In this document: piece by piece, positions 42,573 to 51,126 of the stretch
Layout of the letters: each line of letters opens with the position of its first letter
Numbering within the stretch: position 1 is the first letter of the stretch
Source of the DNA: Belnapia arida
GTDB lineage: Bacteria > Pseudomonadota > Alphaproteobacteria > Acetobacterales > Acetobacteraceae
NCBI RefSeq assembly: GCF_016773205.1
Contig: NZ_JAETWB010000003.1
Coordinates: 62,001 to 126,000, forward strand
Direction of reading: 5' to 3'
DNA: 64,000 nt
Made by a program: the position numbers and the translations under genes
Notes under the pieces: generated by a model
What the model saw: only the letters and a program-made list of their open reading frames with translations
What the model was told of the DNA's origin: nothing
Databases searched by the model: none

Positions 42573-44669
42573 ATGGCGGCATCGCTGGAAGGGTTGTTCC
42601 GTGCGCGGTCCGTGGCGCTGGTGGGCGCGACCGACCGCTCCATCTGGTCCAGCGCGGCACATGCCAATTTCGCCCGTCTCGGCTTCACCGGTCGCATCCA
42701 TGTGGTGAACCGCAAGGGCGGCACCGTGCATGGCCTGACGGCCGCAACGAGTTGCGCGGCGATTGGCGAGCCGGTGGACGCGGCGCTGGTGATGGTGCCG
42801 GAAGCCGCCATCCCGGACGCCTTCGCCGACCTGCGCGCCGCCGGCATCCGCAACGCGGTGATGCTGACTTCGGGCTTCGCCGAGGTGGGGGCCGAGGGCG
42901 CGGCGCGGCAGGCAGCGCTTCTGGCCGAGGCGCGGGCGCAGGGGGTGACGCTGCTAGGGCCCAATTGCCTCGGCTTCATCAACTATGCCGATCAGGTACC
43001 AATCTGGACGACGCAGCCGCCGCTGCCGGTGCTGCGGGGCGGCAGCATCGGCGTGGTCTCGCAGAGCGGGGCGACGGCGGGCTTCATCGCCGCCTTCGCG
43101 CACCGGCAGGGGATGGGGCTGAGCTACCAGATCTCCACCGGGAACGAGGCGGATGTGAATGTCGCCCGGGTGGTGGATTTCCTGGTGGATGACCCGGCGA
43201 CGCGGGTGATCGGCCTTTTCCTCGAAACGGTGCATGAGGCCGGGACGCTGGCCGCGGCGGCGCGGCGGGCGCTGGCGGCGGGCAAGCCGATCGTTGCCAT
43301 CAAGATCGGCGCCAGCGAGACCGCGGCGCGGGCGGCGGCGGCGCATACCGGGTCGCTGGTGGGCGACGACCGGGTCTTCGAGGCGGCCTGCCGGCAGCTC
43401 GGCATGATCCGCGTGCCCTCGATCGAGGCGCTGGTCTTCACTGCCGGGCTGATGGCGCAGCGAGGACCGGTCCGCAGGCGCGGGGTGGGACTGGTCTCCA
43501 TCTCGGGCGGGGTATGCGAGATGGCTGCCGACCGGGCGGAGGAGGCGGGGGTCGCCGTGCCCGCCCTGGCGGCGGAGACGGTGGCGGCGCTGCGGGCGGT
43601 GCTGCCGGCCTTCGGCACGCCGAACAACCCGCTCGACGTGACCGGTGGGGCGATGCTCGACCCGGCGCTGTTCGAGCGTAGCCTGGCGCCGCTCGGGCGC
43701 GACCCCTCGCTCGGCCTGCTCGCCTGCTTCATGGACCTGCCGGACACGGCGGAGGAGGTGGCGAGCTATCGCGGCAGCATCATCCGTGCGATCGGCGCCG
43801 GCTTCCGCGCCGCCGGCCTGCCGGCGGTGATGCTGAGCGTGCTGCCGCGGCCGGTAACGGAGGCGGGGCGGGCGCTGCTGGCTGAGACGGGCATCACCTA
43901 TCTCGGCAGCGGCGTGCCGGAGGGGCTGGCGGCCATTGGCCGGGCCTTCGACTGGGCGGCGCGGCAGGAACGGGGGCTGCGCGAGGCGGCGATGCCGGAT
44001 GTGGTGGCAGCGGCACGGCCGGAGGGCGAGCAGGCGACGCTCGCCTGGCTGGCAGGGCGCGGGGTACGGGTGGTACCGCAGCGCTTGGCCGGCGATGCGG
44101 CGGCAGCAGCCGAAGCGGCGCGGGCCCTGGGCGGGCCGGTGGTGCTCAAGATCGCCTCGCCGGACATCGCGCACAAGAGCGATGTCGGCGGGGTGGCGCT
44201 CGGCCTCGAGGGGGATGCGGCGGTGGCGGAGGCGGCGAGCCGCATCCTCGCCAACGCGCGGGCGGCGCGGCCGGAGGCGCGGATCGAGGGCGTTGCCGTG
44301 GCGCCGATGCGGCGGGGCGGGGTGGAGCTCTTCGTCGGCGTTCTGCGCGATCCGCTCTGGGGGCCGGCCATCGCGGTCGGGCTCGGCGGCGTCTGGGTGG
44401 AGTTGCTGCGCGACACCAGCCTGCGGCTGCTGCCGGTGACGCCGGAGGAGGTGCTGGAGATGTTCGCCGAGCTGCGCGGGGCGCGGCTGCTGGAGGGCTA
44501 TCGCGGCAGCCCGGGGGTGGACCGGCGGGCGGCGGCGGAGGCCATCGCCCGGATCGGCGATGCGGCCCTGGCCCTCGGCCCGGAGCTGGCGGCGCTGGAG
44601 GTGAACCCGCTGCTCGCGGGGCCGGATGGTGCCGAGGCGCTGGATGCGCTGGCGGTGTGGGAGGCATGA
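42573..44669 (+). CDS. NDP-forming acyl-CoA synthetase (acetate-CoA ligase family)
   Basis: A 698-residue enzyme making an acyl-CoA from acid, CoA and ATP by way of a phosphohistidine. Order: CoA-binding domain (VALVGATDR), succinyl-CoA-ligase-like domain (GSIGVVSQSGATAGF with FLETV), then the ATP-grasp domain starting at GRGVRVVPQRLAG with VVLKIASPDIAHKSDVGGV and the terminal EVNPLL. The ATG at 42573 has GAGGGGTGGGG just upstream; one at 42552 is possible. It heads a three-gene catabolic operon with a thiolase-like protein and an SDR. Substrate probably a medium or aromatic acid; not determinable. Confidence 0.9.
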   Translation: MAASLEGLFRARSVALVGATDRSIWSSAAHANFARLGFTGRIHVVNRKGGTVHGLTAATSCAAIGEPVDAALVMVPEAAIPDAFADLRAAGIRNAVMLTSGFAEVGAEGAARQAALLAEARAQGVTLLGPNCLGFINYADQVPIWTTQPPLPVLRGGSIGVVSQSGATAGFIAAFAHRQGMGLSYQISTGNEADVNVARVVDFLVDDPATRVIGLFLETVHEAGTLAAAARRALAAGKPIVAIKIGASETAARAAAAHTGSLVGDDRVFEAACRQLGMIRVPSIEALVFTAGLMAQRGPVRRRGVGLVSISGGVCEMAADRAEEAGVAVPALAAETVAALRAVLPAFGTPNNPLDVTGGAMLDPALFERSLAPLGRDPSLGLLACFMDLPDTAEEVASYRGSIIRAIGAGFRAAGLPAVMLSVLPRPVTEAGRALLAETGITYLGSGVPEGLAAIGRAFDWAARQERGLREAAMPDVVAAARPEGEQATLAWLAGRGVRVVPQRLAGDAAAAAEAARALGGPVVLKIASPDIAHKSDVGGVALGLEGDAAVAEAASRILANARAARPEARIEGVAVAPMRRGGVELFVGVLRDPLWGPAIAVGLGGVWVELLRDTSLRLLPVTPEEVLEMFAELRGARLLEGYRGSPGVDRRAAAEAIARIGDAALALGPELAALEVNPLLAGPDGAEALDALAVWEA

Positions 44670-46165
44670 GCATGGACGAGACGCGCATCCCTGTCCTGAT
44701 CGGTGCCGGGGAAGTGGTGGACCGCCCCGCCGAGCCGCGCCTAGCGCTGGAGCCGGCGGCACTGATGGCGGAGGCGCTGCGGCGTGCGGCCGAGGATGCC
44801 GGTGCGCCCGGCCTGCTCGCCGCGCTCGACAGCCTCGACATCGTCAACAGCGTCTCCTGGCCCTATGGCGACCTGCCGGCGGCGCTGGCGGCGCGGCTCG
44901 GCGGGGCGCCGCGGCGGATGGTCTACGGGCCGGTGGGCGGCGAAAGCCCGGTGCGCTTCCTGCACGAGGCGGCGCTGCGCATCGCGCGCGGCGAGAGCGA
45001 GGTCTCGGCCGTGGTCGGCGGCGAGGCGACGCATGCGGTGGCGCAGGCGCGGAAGGCTGGGGTGGAACTGCCCTGGACCGAGCCGGACCCCAATTGGCGG
45101 CGGACGCGGGGGCGGGACTTCCTGCACCCTTTGGCGGTGCGGCTCGGCGTGGCCGACCCCGTCACGGTCTATCCCTTCTACGAGAATGCGGTGGAGGCGC
45201 ATCTCGGCCAGAGCCCGGCCGAGGGGCAGGCGGAATCGGCGGCGTTGTGGTCGGCCTTCTCCGGCGTCGCGGCGCGCAACCCGGCGGCCTGGCTGAAGCG
45301 GGAGTACGATGCCGCCGAGATCGGCACGGCAAGCCCGGCGAACCGGCCGATCGCCTATCCCTATACCAAGCTCCAGGTCGCCAACCCGATGGTGAACCAG
45401 GGGGCGGCGCTGCTGCTGACCAGCCTGGCGCACGCCCGGGCGGCCGGCGTGCCGGCGGAGCGGATGGCCTTCCTCCAGGGCGGGGCGGCGGCGGTGGAGC
45501 CACGCGACTACCTGAACCGCGACCACTATCACGAGGCGCATGCGCAGAATGCCGTGCTCGATGCCTGCGCGCGCATCGCGGGCGAGGGCTTCGGCATCTG
45601 CGAGCTCTACTCCTGCTTCCCCTGCGTGCCGAAGATGGCGGCGCGCCGGCTCGGCCTGCCGCCGGGCGCGGTGCCGACGACGACGGGTGGGCTCACCTTC
45701 TTCGGGGCCCCGCTCAACAACTACATGACGCATGCCGCGGCGGCGATGCTGCGGGCCCTGCGCATATCGGGCGGCCAGCCGGCGCTGCTCTACGGGCAGG
45801 GGGAATTCGTCACCAAGCACCATGCGGTGGTGCTGTCGCGCCGACCGGCGCCAGGCGGGCTGGACGAGGACTACAGCGTGCAGGCGGAGGCCGATGGACG
45901 GCGGGGACCGGTGCCGGAATTCGCCGAGGCGGCGGAAGGCGCGGCGCGCATCGAGACCTTCACCGTGCTGCATGACCGCGAGGGCGCGCCGGAGCAGGGC
46001 GTCGTCATCCTCAGGCTGGAGGATGGCAGGCGCGGGCTGGCGCGGGTGCCGGCCGGCGACGGGGCCGCCATCGCCCTGCTGCTGCGGCGGGAGCGGACGC
46101 CGGTCGGCACGCCGGGCCGTGCGGTGCTGGCGGCGGACGGCGTGACGGAATGGCGGCTCGCCTGA
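44666..46165 (+). CDS. Thiolase-like protein, type 1 (acetyl-CoA acetyltransferase family)
   Basis: A 499-residue thiolase-fold protein. At the site where thiolases carry the nucleophilic Cys it has GGESPVRF (residues 91-98), so the acylation Cys is missing, as in thiolase-like type 1 proteins. The second-half CELYSCFPC keeps conserved active-site surroundings, and residues about 400-499 form an added C-terminal beta domain (YSVQAEADGRRGPVPEF then GLARVPAGD). Overlaps the acyl-CoA ligase by 4 bp. It may bind rather than cleave acyl-CoA, or use another nucleophile. Gene pairing with an acyl-CoA synthetase suggests a role in acyl-CoA breakdown or sterol-like degradation. Confidence 0.85.
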   Translation: MSMDETRIPVLIGAGEVVDRPAEPRLALEPAALMAEALRRAAEDAGAPGLLAALDSLDIVNSVSWPYGDLPAALAARLGGAPRRMVYGPVGGESPVRFLHEAALRIARGESEVSAVVGGEATHAVAQARKAGVELPWTEPDPNWRRTRGRDFLHPLAVRLGVADPVTVYPFYENAVEAHLGQSPAEGQAESAALWSAFSGVAARNPAAWLKREYDAAEIGTASPANRPIAYPYTKLQVANPMVNQGAALLLTSLAHARAAGVPAERMAFLQGGAAAVEPRDYLNRDHYHEAHAQNAVLDACARIAGEGFGICELYSCFPCVPKMAARRLGLPPGAVPTTTGGLTFFGAPLNNYMTHAAAAMLRALRISGGQPALLYGQGEFVTKHHAVVLSRRPAPGGLDEDYSVQAEADGRRGPVPEFAEAAEGAARIETFTVLHDREGAPEQGVVILRLEDGRRGLARVPAGDGAAIALLLRRERTPVGTPGRAVLAADGVTEWRLA

Positions 46166-46192
46166 ATTCGAACCCAGACAGGAGGAGACAGC

Positions 46193-47020
46193 ATGTCGAG
46201 GAAGCTTGAGGGGAAGGTCGCGCTCGTCACCGGGTCCGGCCGTGGGATAGGCCGGCAGATCGCGCTGAAGCTCGCCGGCGAGGGCGCCCGCGTCGTCGTC
46301 AACGACCTGGACGACGGGCCGGGCGGCGAGACCGTCGCCGAGATCGAGGCGGCCGGCGGCACGGCCATCGCCTGCAACGGCGACGTGACGAAGGACGGCT
46401 TCGCCGAGCGCTTCGTGCAGGCGGGGATCGACGGCTTCGGCGGGCTCGACATCATCGTCAACAATGCCGGCTACACCTGGGACAACGTCATCCAGAAGAT
46501 GTCGGACGAGCAGTGGATGGCGATCCTCAACGTCCATCTGACGGCACCCTTCCGCATCATGCGCGCCGCCTCCCGCTTCATCCGCGAGGCGGCGCGGCAG
46601 GAGGCCTCCGAGGGGCGGGAGGTGTTCCGCAAGGTGGTCAACGTCAGCTCCACCTCCGGCGTCTACGGCAATGCGGGGCAGGCGAACTACTCCACCGCCA
46701 AGGCCGGCATCATGGGGCTGACCAAGGCGATGGCGAAGGAGTGGGGGCGGTACAAGGTGAACGTCAACGCCGTCGCCTTCGGCCTCATCATGACGCGGCT
46801 GACCGAGGCGCCGGCGCATGGCGGGGCGACCATCGACATCGCGGGGCGGGAGATCGCGGTCGGCGTTCGGCCGGAGGTGCTGAAGAATGCCGAGACGATG
46901 ATCCCGCTCGGCCGCGGCGGCCGGCCGGAGGAGGCGGCAGGCTCGGTCTACCTGCTCTGCATCCCCGAATCGGATTACATCAGCGGGCAGATCCTGGAGG
47001 TGACGGGCGGACGCCCCTAG
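46193..47020 (+). CDS. SDR-family 3-oxoacyl-ACP/CoA reductase-like dehydrogenase
   Basis: A 275-residue classical SDR: cofactor loop TGSGRGIG near residues 14-21, NNAG intact (IIVNNAGYTWD), catalytic Ser-Tyr-Lys in SSTSGVYGNAG then ANYSTAKAG. Asp after strand 2 (VVVNDLDDG) favours NAD(H). Follows the thiolase-like gene by 27 bp with GGAGGAGA ribosome site. Together with the acyl-CoA ligase it gives a plausible beta-oxidation-like set (activation, hydroxyacyl oxidation, thiolase fold). Confidence 0.92.
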   Translation: MSRKLEGKVALVTGSGRGIGRQIALKLAGEGARVVVNDLDDGPGGETVAEIEAAGGTAIACNGDVTKDGFAERFVQAGIDGFGGLDIIVNNAGYTWDNVIQKMSDEQWMAILNVHLTAPFRIMRAASRFIREAARQEASEGREVFRKVVNVSSTSGVYGNAGQANYSTAKAGIMGLTKAMAKEWGRYKVNVNAVAFGLIMTRLTEAPAHGGATIDIAGREIAVGVRPEVLKNAETMIPLGRGGRPEEAAGSVYLLCIPESDYISGQILEVTGGRP

Positions 47021-47118
47021 CGAATCACACGCGGGGTTGCAGCCATGGCCGGGCTGCAACCCCTTTCGGCCTGGGGCATCGCGGAGGAAGCGCCAACCAC
47101 GGGCAGGACCCGCGGCGG

Positions 47119-47985
47119 ATGCGAACCTCCCGCCTGACGACCCGGATCCCCATCGCCATAATTCTCGGCATCGGCGCGGGACTTATGCCGAGAATTCCGG
47201 CCCCGGGACGGCAAGTCGATCTCCGGCGACATCCCCCTCGTGACCGATGTCTTGCGGCGGCCGATCAAGACGATCATCGCGCCGCAGGGCGTCTCGACGT
47301 GCGTCGTCAGCGTCGCGCATCGGGCAACACCGAAGGCGGTCGGGCGGATCGAGGCGAAGACCATGACCTGTTTCATCGGCGCCCCCGGGCCTGGCAGCCT
47401 CCTCGCTCTCGCTCGAGGATGCCGTGGCCCATCCGGTGCCGCGTTCGGTTTTCGAAGCGATGGCGCAGGATGAGATCCTGCAGATCGCCGTCCTCTCGCT
47501 CTTCTGTGGCGTGGCCTGCGCGGCACTTGGCGAGCGGGCCGGGACGGCGGTCGCCTGGACCAAGGAGTTGTCACAGGTGATCCCGAAGGTCGCCGGCTGC
47601 AGCATGAGCTTCGCACCGCTTGCCGTCTTCGCCTCCATGGCGGCGATCATCACGGCGCGGGGCCTTCGCATCCCGTAGTGTGCGCTGACGGCGGCCGGCT
47701 TCGTCTTGTTCGGCCGGCACGTCTCCGAGCCGAGCAGCCTGGCGCGGGAACCTTGCTTCTCGCTTTCAGCATGGCAAGCAGCCAGTTGGCCCATGCGGAG
47801 ATGCTGGAGCAGCTCATCAGCGTCCCGGTCAGCCGGCAGCACGTCAGCTTCGTGCTGCCGAGAGGCTGTTGCTTCAGCCCCGACGGCCCGACGATGCGCT
47901 GCATCTTTGCGACCTTCGTCGTCGCCCAGGTCCGCAACACCGATCTCTCGGCCGGGCCGCAGGCGACGATGCTGCTGCCAGCAGG
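47119..47985 (+). pseudogene. Decayed dicarboxylate/glutamate:cation symporter (DAACS, GltP/DctA-like)
   Basis: Similarity to sodium/proton:dicarboxylate or glutamate symporters runs through several broken blocks. Block 1, from the ATG at 47119, reads MRTSRLTTRIPIAIILGIGAG. Block 2 in the next frame (about 47210-47400) contains SISGDIPLVTDVL, IKTIIAP and KAVGRIEAKTM. Block 3 (47424-47678) contains RSVFEAMAQDEILQIAVLSL, then an in-frame stop at 47676, after which similarity continues in the same frame to about 47730. Block 4 in another frame has FSMASSQLAHAEMLEQL and FVLPRGCCFSPDG, aligning to the family serine-rich loop and the NLDG motif region. The C-terminal third is missing. The gene cannot make a functional transporter. 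Neighbours are an SDR and a GH16 gene. Confidence 0.85.
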
Positions 47986-48055
47986 GCGGGGAGCCCGTGG
48001 CGGGGGAGACGGAGGGGCGACCTCGTGCCTGAGCCGCAGCGGCCTGAACGTAAAT

Positions 48056-48083
48056 CGGGCGGAAGCGATGCCGCTTCCGCCCG
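48056..48083. terminator. Strong hairpin, terminator downstream of the GH16 gene
   Basis: CGGGCGGAAGCG and its exact complement CGCTTCCGCCCG form a perfect 12-bp stem with a 4-nt loop (ATGC). Read on the minus strand, it is followed by ATTTACG, so it fits a terminator for the minus-strand gene ending at 48177, about 95 bp upstream of it. It also lies downstream of the plus-strand pseudogene. Confidence 0.65.
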
Positions 48084-48117
48084 TCACCTGGTCTCAAAGG
48101 CTGCCCTGAAAAGGCCG

Positions 48118-48133
48118 GGCACCCAGGGGTGCC
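48118..48133. terminator. Short hairpin in the GH16 downstream region
   Basis: GGCACCC and GGGTGCC form a 7-bp perfect stem with an AG loop spacing, located between two larger hairpins. The 2-nt loop is too small for a full stem, so fewer base pairs would form. Possible auxiliary terminator or mRNA end-stabilising element. Confidence 0.35.
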
Positions 48134-48138
48134 GGCAT

Positions 48139-48166
48139 CGGGGCGGCGCCGCCTGGCGCTGCCCCG
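48139..48166. terminator. Hairpin directly after the GH16 stop
   Basis: CGGGGCGGCGCC and GGCGCTGCCCCG pair over 12 bp with one G-U and a GCCT loop. The stem begins 11 bp past the stop of the minus-strand GH16 gene at 48177. No T-tract follows, so it might stabilise the message or work together with the stronger hairpin at 48056. Confidence 0.5.
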
Positions 48167-48176
48167 ATCGGGTTCC

Positions 48177-49052
48177 TCAAATGAACCAGTGGCCCGTGGC
48201 TTCGAAGTTCGCCGTCGCCTGGGCGGCCAGCGCGTGCCAGTCGACCGGCTGATCGTGCGACGGGGCCGGGGCAGGGGCCGGGCTGTGCGAGGCGTCGCCG
48301 GAGGGCATCTCCCACTTACCGGTGGCGTTGAAATTCGCCAGGACCTGCGCCGCGATGGTGTTCCAGTCCACGGCACCGCCGGAAGAGGTGCCGCCACCGT
48401 TGCTGCTGCCGCCGCTGCCAGTGCTCGGGGCCGGCGCAGGGGCGGCCTCCGGTGTCGGGGCAGGCGCGGGGGCCGGCGCCGGGGCGCTGCTGCCGAGCGG
48501 CTTGAAGTCGATGTGCGAGACGGTGATCGAGGTGTCCGGGTTGTTGTTCAGGACGCCGATCGTGTTGTTCATCCCGCCATGGTCGAAGTCCTTCGGGATG
48601 TGGGAGGTGATGCTGCCCATATCCTTGCCGTCGACCTTGAAGGTCATCTTCCCCGGTTCCCAGATCAGCTGGTAGTCGTGGAAAACGCCGCCCTTCACGC
48701 CCTCGAACATCTCGGTCTTGAAGGCGTCCTTGCCGTTGTCATTCCAGTGGACGGTGCCGTACTGGCGGCCGGAGTGGTCGTGCGCATTCTCGACGAGGTC
48801 GATTTCCTGGCCGGGCCACTGGTCATTGCCGGGCCACAGCAGGATGGCCGGGCCGGGCTCGTGCCCTTCGATCTTGGCGGTGACCGTATAGGTCCCGTAA
48901 CCGTGGCCCGCGGCCTTGCCGCTTGCCCATTGCATCAGGCCCGAGGAGCCGGAAAGTGTCACTTCTCCGTTGCGCGGGGCCGGCACGTTCCAGGCGTTGC
49001 CGAGTGAGCCGAAACCGTTGTCAAAGCTCACGCTGAGCGGGTTGTTAGCCAT
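48177..49052 (-). CDS. Glycoside hydrolase family 16-like protein with C-terminal repeat tail
   Basis: A 291-residue protein. Residues 1-186 are a GH16 jelly-roll with the catalytic signature GQEIDLVE (E83 nucleophile, D85, E88 acid/base), so it should cleave beta-glucan, alginate-like or other beta-linked polysaccharides. There is no classical signal peptide (MANNPLSVSFDNGFGSLG). An Ala/Pro-rich linker (about 190-226) leads to two 22-residue repeats at 228-249 and 270-291 sharing VDW, AAQ, ANF and ATG, the protein ending exactly at the second repeat. The tail may anchor or be recognised by a type I-like export system. Stands alone, minus strand, with a 600-bp region upstream. Confidence 0.85.
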   Translation of the reverse strand: MANNPLSVSFDNGFGSLGNAWNVPAPRNGEVTLSGSSGLMQWASGKAAGHGYGTYTVTAKIEGHEPGPAILLWPGNDQWPGQEIDLVENAHDHSGRQYGTVHWNDNGKDAFKTEMFEGVKGGVFHDYQLIWEPGKMTFKVDGKDMGSITSHIPKDFDHGGMNNTIGVLNNNPDTSITVSHIDFKPLGSSAPAPAPAPAPTPEAAPAPAPSTGSGGSSNGGGTSSGGAVDWNTIAAQVLANFNATGKWEMPSGDASHSPAPAPAPSHDQPVDWHALAAQATANFEATGHWFI

Positions 49053-49653
49053 TGAGAGAGGTCCCCAATATCCATTGCCGATGCCGCACGACGCACCTTG
49101 CAGCGCAGGATGCGCGGCACAGGGTCAGTACGGCGTCTGGGCTGCAGCAGCCCCCGGATGCCTCACGGCACCCGTGTCAACGGCCGGGCTTGTTGCCCCG
49201 GCCTTCACCCGAAACCCGGCACGGAAAAGAGCCGAATTCCGAACGAATGTGGTCGATTAAGATACAATCCAACATCAGGCCGCGCTCATGCCCCGACGGC
49301 CAATATTGCCGTGGTGCGGGAAGTGGATGCCGGTGCATCGCGCAAGGCGATGCTTCCGAACCCCTGCCCCGCTGGCGTGAGACGCGCAGTCAACCAAGAA
49401 ACTGTTCCCCTGTGGTTGCAGCCAAAGGCGCACACGCTTGTCAGTACCGCGTGAGCGCGGCCTGGGTACGCAAGTAATTGTATACGTTCAAGTGTTGTTT
49501 TTCGTTTTAAGTGCTGATGCGGAACGTCACCCAGCGTAACATGGCGTGATCCTTTGCGGCGCGGCGGCCAAAGAAACGAACGCAGTTGCGCATTTTGGCG
49601 TTGTCCGGGCATTCAACAGGCCCTGTCTCCAGGGCCCGCCGAGGGGCACCCCA
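49053..49653. promoter_or_regulatory. Long divergent intergenic region with an AT-rich patch
   Basis: No convincing gene is present in these 601 bp; short frames lack ribosome sites and recognisable similarity. About 49471-49515 is strongly AT-rich for this genome, with TAATTGTATACG and TTGTTTTTCGTTTTAAG, and likely holds promoter elements for the molybdenum hydroxylase operon starting at 49654 and possibly the divergent GH16 gene. A small GC hairpin CCGCG-TGAG-CGCGG lies at 49446-49459. Confidence 0.45.
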
Positions 49654-50136
49654 ATGCCGGAACCGTCGCAGAATTTCAGCCTGACCCTCCATGTGAACGG
49701 CACCGAGCACCGCGTGGCGGTGGATGCGCGCACTACGCTGCTCGATGCACTGCGCGACCGGTTGCACCTCACCGGCACGAAGAAAGGCTGCGCTCTTGGC
49801 CAGTGCGGCGCCTGCACCGTGCTGCTCGATGGCAGGCGCGTCGTCTCCTGCCTGATGCTGGCGGTGATGGCGGAGGGCCGACAGGTGACGACGATCGAGG
49901 GGCTGGCGCAGGGCGATGACCTGCATCCGGTGCAGGCGGCCTTCGTCGAGCATGATGCCTTCCAGTGCGGCTACTGCACGCCGGGGCAGATCATGTCGGC
50001 GGTTGGGGCGATCCGCGAAGGGCGTGCAGGCTCCGACGACGAGATCCGTGAGCAGATGAGCGGCAATCTCTGCCGCTGCGGCGCCTATACCAACATCGTC
50101 GCCGCCGTGCGCGACGCCGCCTCTCGGGAGGGCTGA
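49654..50136 (+). CDS. Molybdenum hydroxylase 2Fe-2S subunit (xanthine/aldehyde dehydrogenase small subunit)
   Basis: A 160-residue subunit with two 2Fe-2S clusters: plant-type site C46, C51, C54, C66 (KKGCALGQCGACTVLL) and the second site C105, C108, C140, C142 (FQCGYCTPGQ and LCRCGAYTNI). It relays electrons from the molybdenum cofactor to FAD. The ATG at 49654 has GAGGGG 8 bp upstream. First gene of a three-gene operon in the small-FAD-large order, like PaoABC/YagTSR, but without a Tat signal, so likely cytoplasmic. Confidence 0.94.
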   Translation: MPEPSQNFSLTLHVNGTEHRVAVDARTTLLDALRDRLHLTGTKKGCALGQCGACTVLLDGRRVVSCLMLAVMAEGRQVTTIEGLAQGDDLHPVQAAFVEHDAFQCGYCTPGQIMSAVGAIREGRAGSDDEIREQMSGNLCRCGAYTNIVAAVRDAASREG

Positions 50137-50139
50137 GCC

Positions 50140-51126
50140 ATGCACCCCTTCACCTATGCCCCCGTCGCCGATGCCGCCGGCGCTGCCGCCCGGGCGCTTG
50201 CCGGGGCGCAGTTCATCGCCGGCGGGACGGACATGCTCCAACTCCTGCAGGAGAATTTGGTGCAGCCGCAGGAGTTGGCCGACCTCAACGGGCTCGGCCT
50301 CGCCGGGATTACTGAAGAGCAGGACGGTGCGCTCCGCCTCGGCGCGCTGACCAGGCTGCAGAAGGCTGCAGACGATCCGCTGCTGCGCGAGCGCTGTGCC
50401 GTGGCGGCGGAGGCGTTGGCGGCCTCGGCTTCGCCCATGGTGCGGCACATGGCGACCCTCGGCGGCAACCTGCTGCAACGGACCCGCTGCCTCTATTTCC
50501 GCGACGTCTCGACGCCTTGCAACAAGCGCCAGCCGGGCAGCGGCTGCTCGGCGCTGGAGGGGGAGAACCGGCACAATGCCATCCTCGGCGGCAGCGAGCA
50601 TTGCATCGCGGTACAGCCTTCCGACCTCCCCGTGGCGCTGGTCGCTCTCGATGCGGAGGTGCTGATCCAAGGCGCCGGGGGGGCGGAGCGCTGGGTGCCG
50701 GTGGAGGGGTTCCATCGCCTGCCGGGCGACACGCCGGAGATCGAGACGGTGATGCAGCCCGGTGACATCATCCTCGCCATCCGCATCCCGGCGCATGCGA
50801 CGCGCTGGCGCTCGCATTATGTGAAGGCGCGGGACAGGGCGAGCTTCGCCTGGGCGCTCTGCTCGGCGGCCGTGGCGCTGCGGCTGGACGAGGAGGGGCG
50901 CGTAGCCGAGCTGCGCGTCGCGGCGGGCGGCGTCGCTACCAAGCCCTGGCGGCTGATGCGGGTGGAGCAGGAGTTGCTGGGCCACCGCCTCGACCGGGAC
51001 CGGGTGCGGCTGGCGGCGGTCTGGGCCTCGGAGGGAGCGGTGACGCGACCGGGCAATGCCTACAAGGCGCCGCTGCTGCAACACACCGTCGAACGCGCGA
51101 TCCTCGAGCTTGGGGGCCTGGCATGA
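50140..51126 (+). CDS. Molybdenum hydroxylase FAD-binding subunit, with extra 4Fe-4S cysteine motif
   Basis: A 328-residue FAD-binding subunit (PCMH-type fold). FAD loops: FIAGGTDMLQLL (residues 25-36) and the GATLGGN-like MATLGGNLLQ (104-113). Cysteines C117, C127, C136 and C155 (RTRCLYFRD, TPCNKRQPGSGC, SEHC) match the motif that coordinates an extra 4Fe-4S cluster in PaoB/YagS and 4-hydroxybenzoyl-CoA reductase-like subunits, placing this enzyme in that subgroup rather than plain xanthine dehydrogenases. Separated by 3 bp from the small subunit, overlapping the large subunit by 4 bp. Confidence 0.92.
   Translation: MHPFTYAPVADAAGAAARALAGAQFIAGGTDMLQLLQENLVQPQELADLNGLGLAGITEEQDGALRLGALTRLQKAADDPLLRERCAVAAEALAASASPMVRHMATLGGNLLQRTRCLYFRDVSTPCNKRQPGSGCSALEGENRHNAILGGSEHCIAVQPSDLPVALVALDAEVLIQGAGGAERWVPVEGFHRLPGDTPEIETVMQPGDIILAIRIPAHATRWRSHYVKARDRASFAWALCSAAVALRLDEEGRVAELRVAAGGVATKPWRLMRVEQELLGHRLDRDRVRLAAVWASEGAVTRPGNAYKAPLLQHTVERAILELGGLA

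Noticed and set aside
49098-49454. Short open frames in the 600-bp gap before the molybdenum hydroxylase
   Set aside because: No ribosome site, no recognisable similarity, and composition unlike coding DNA.
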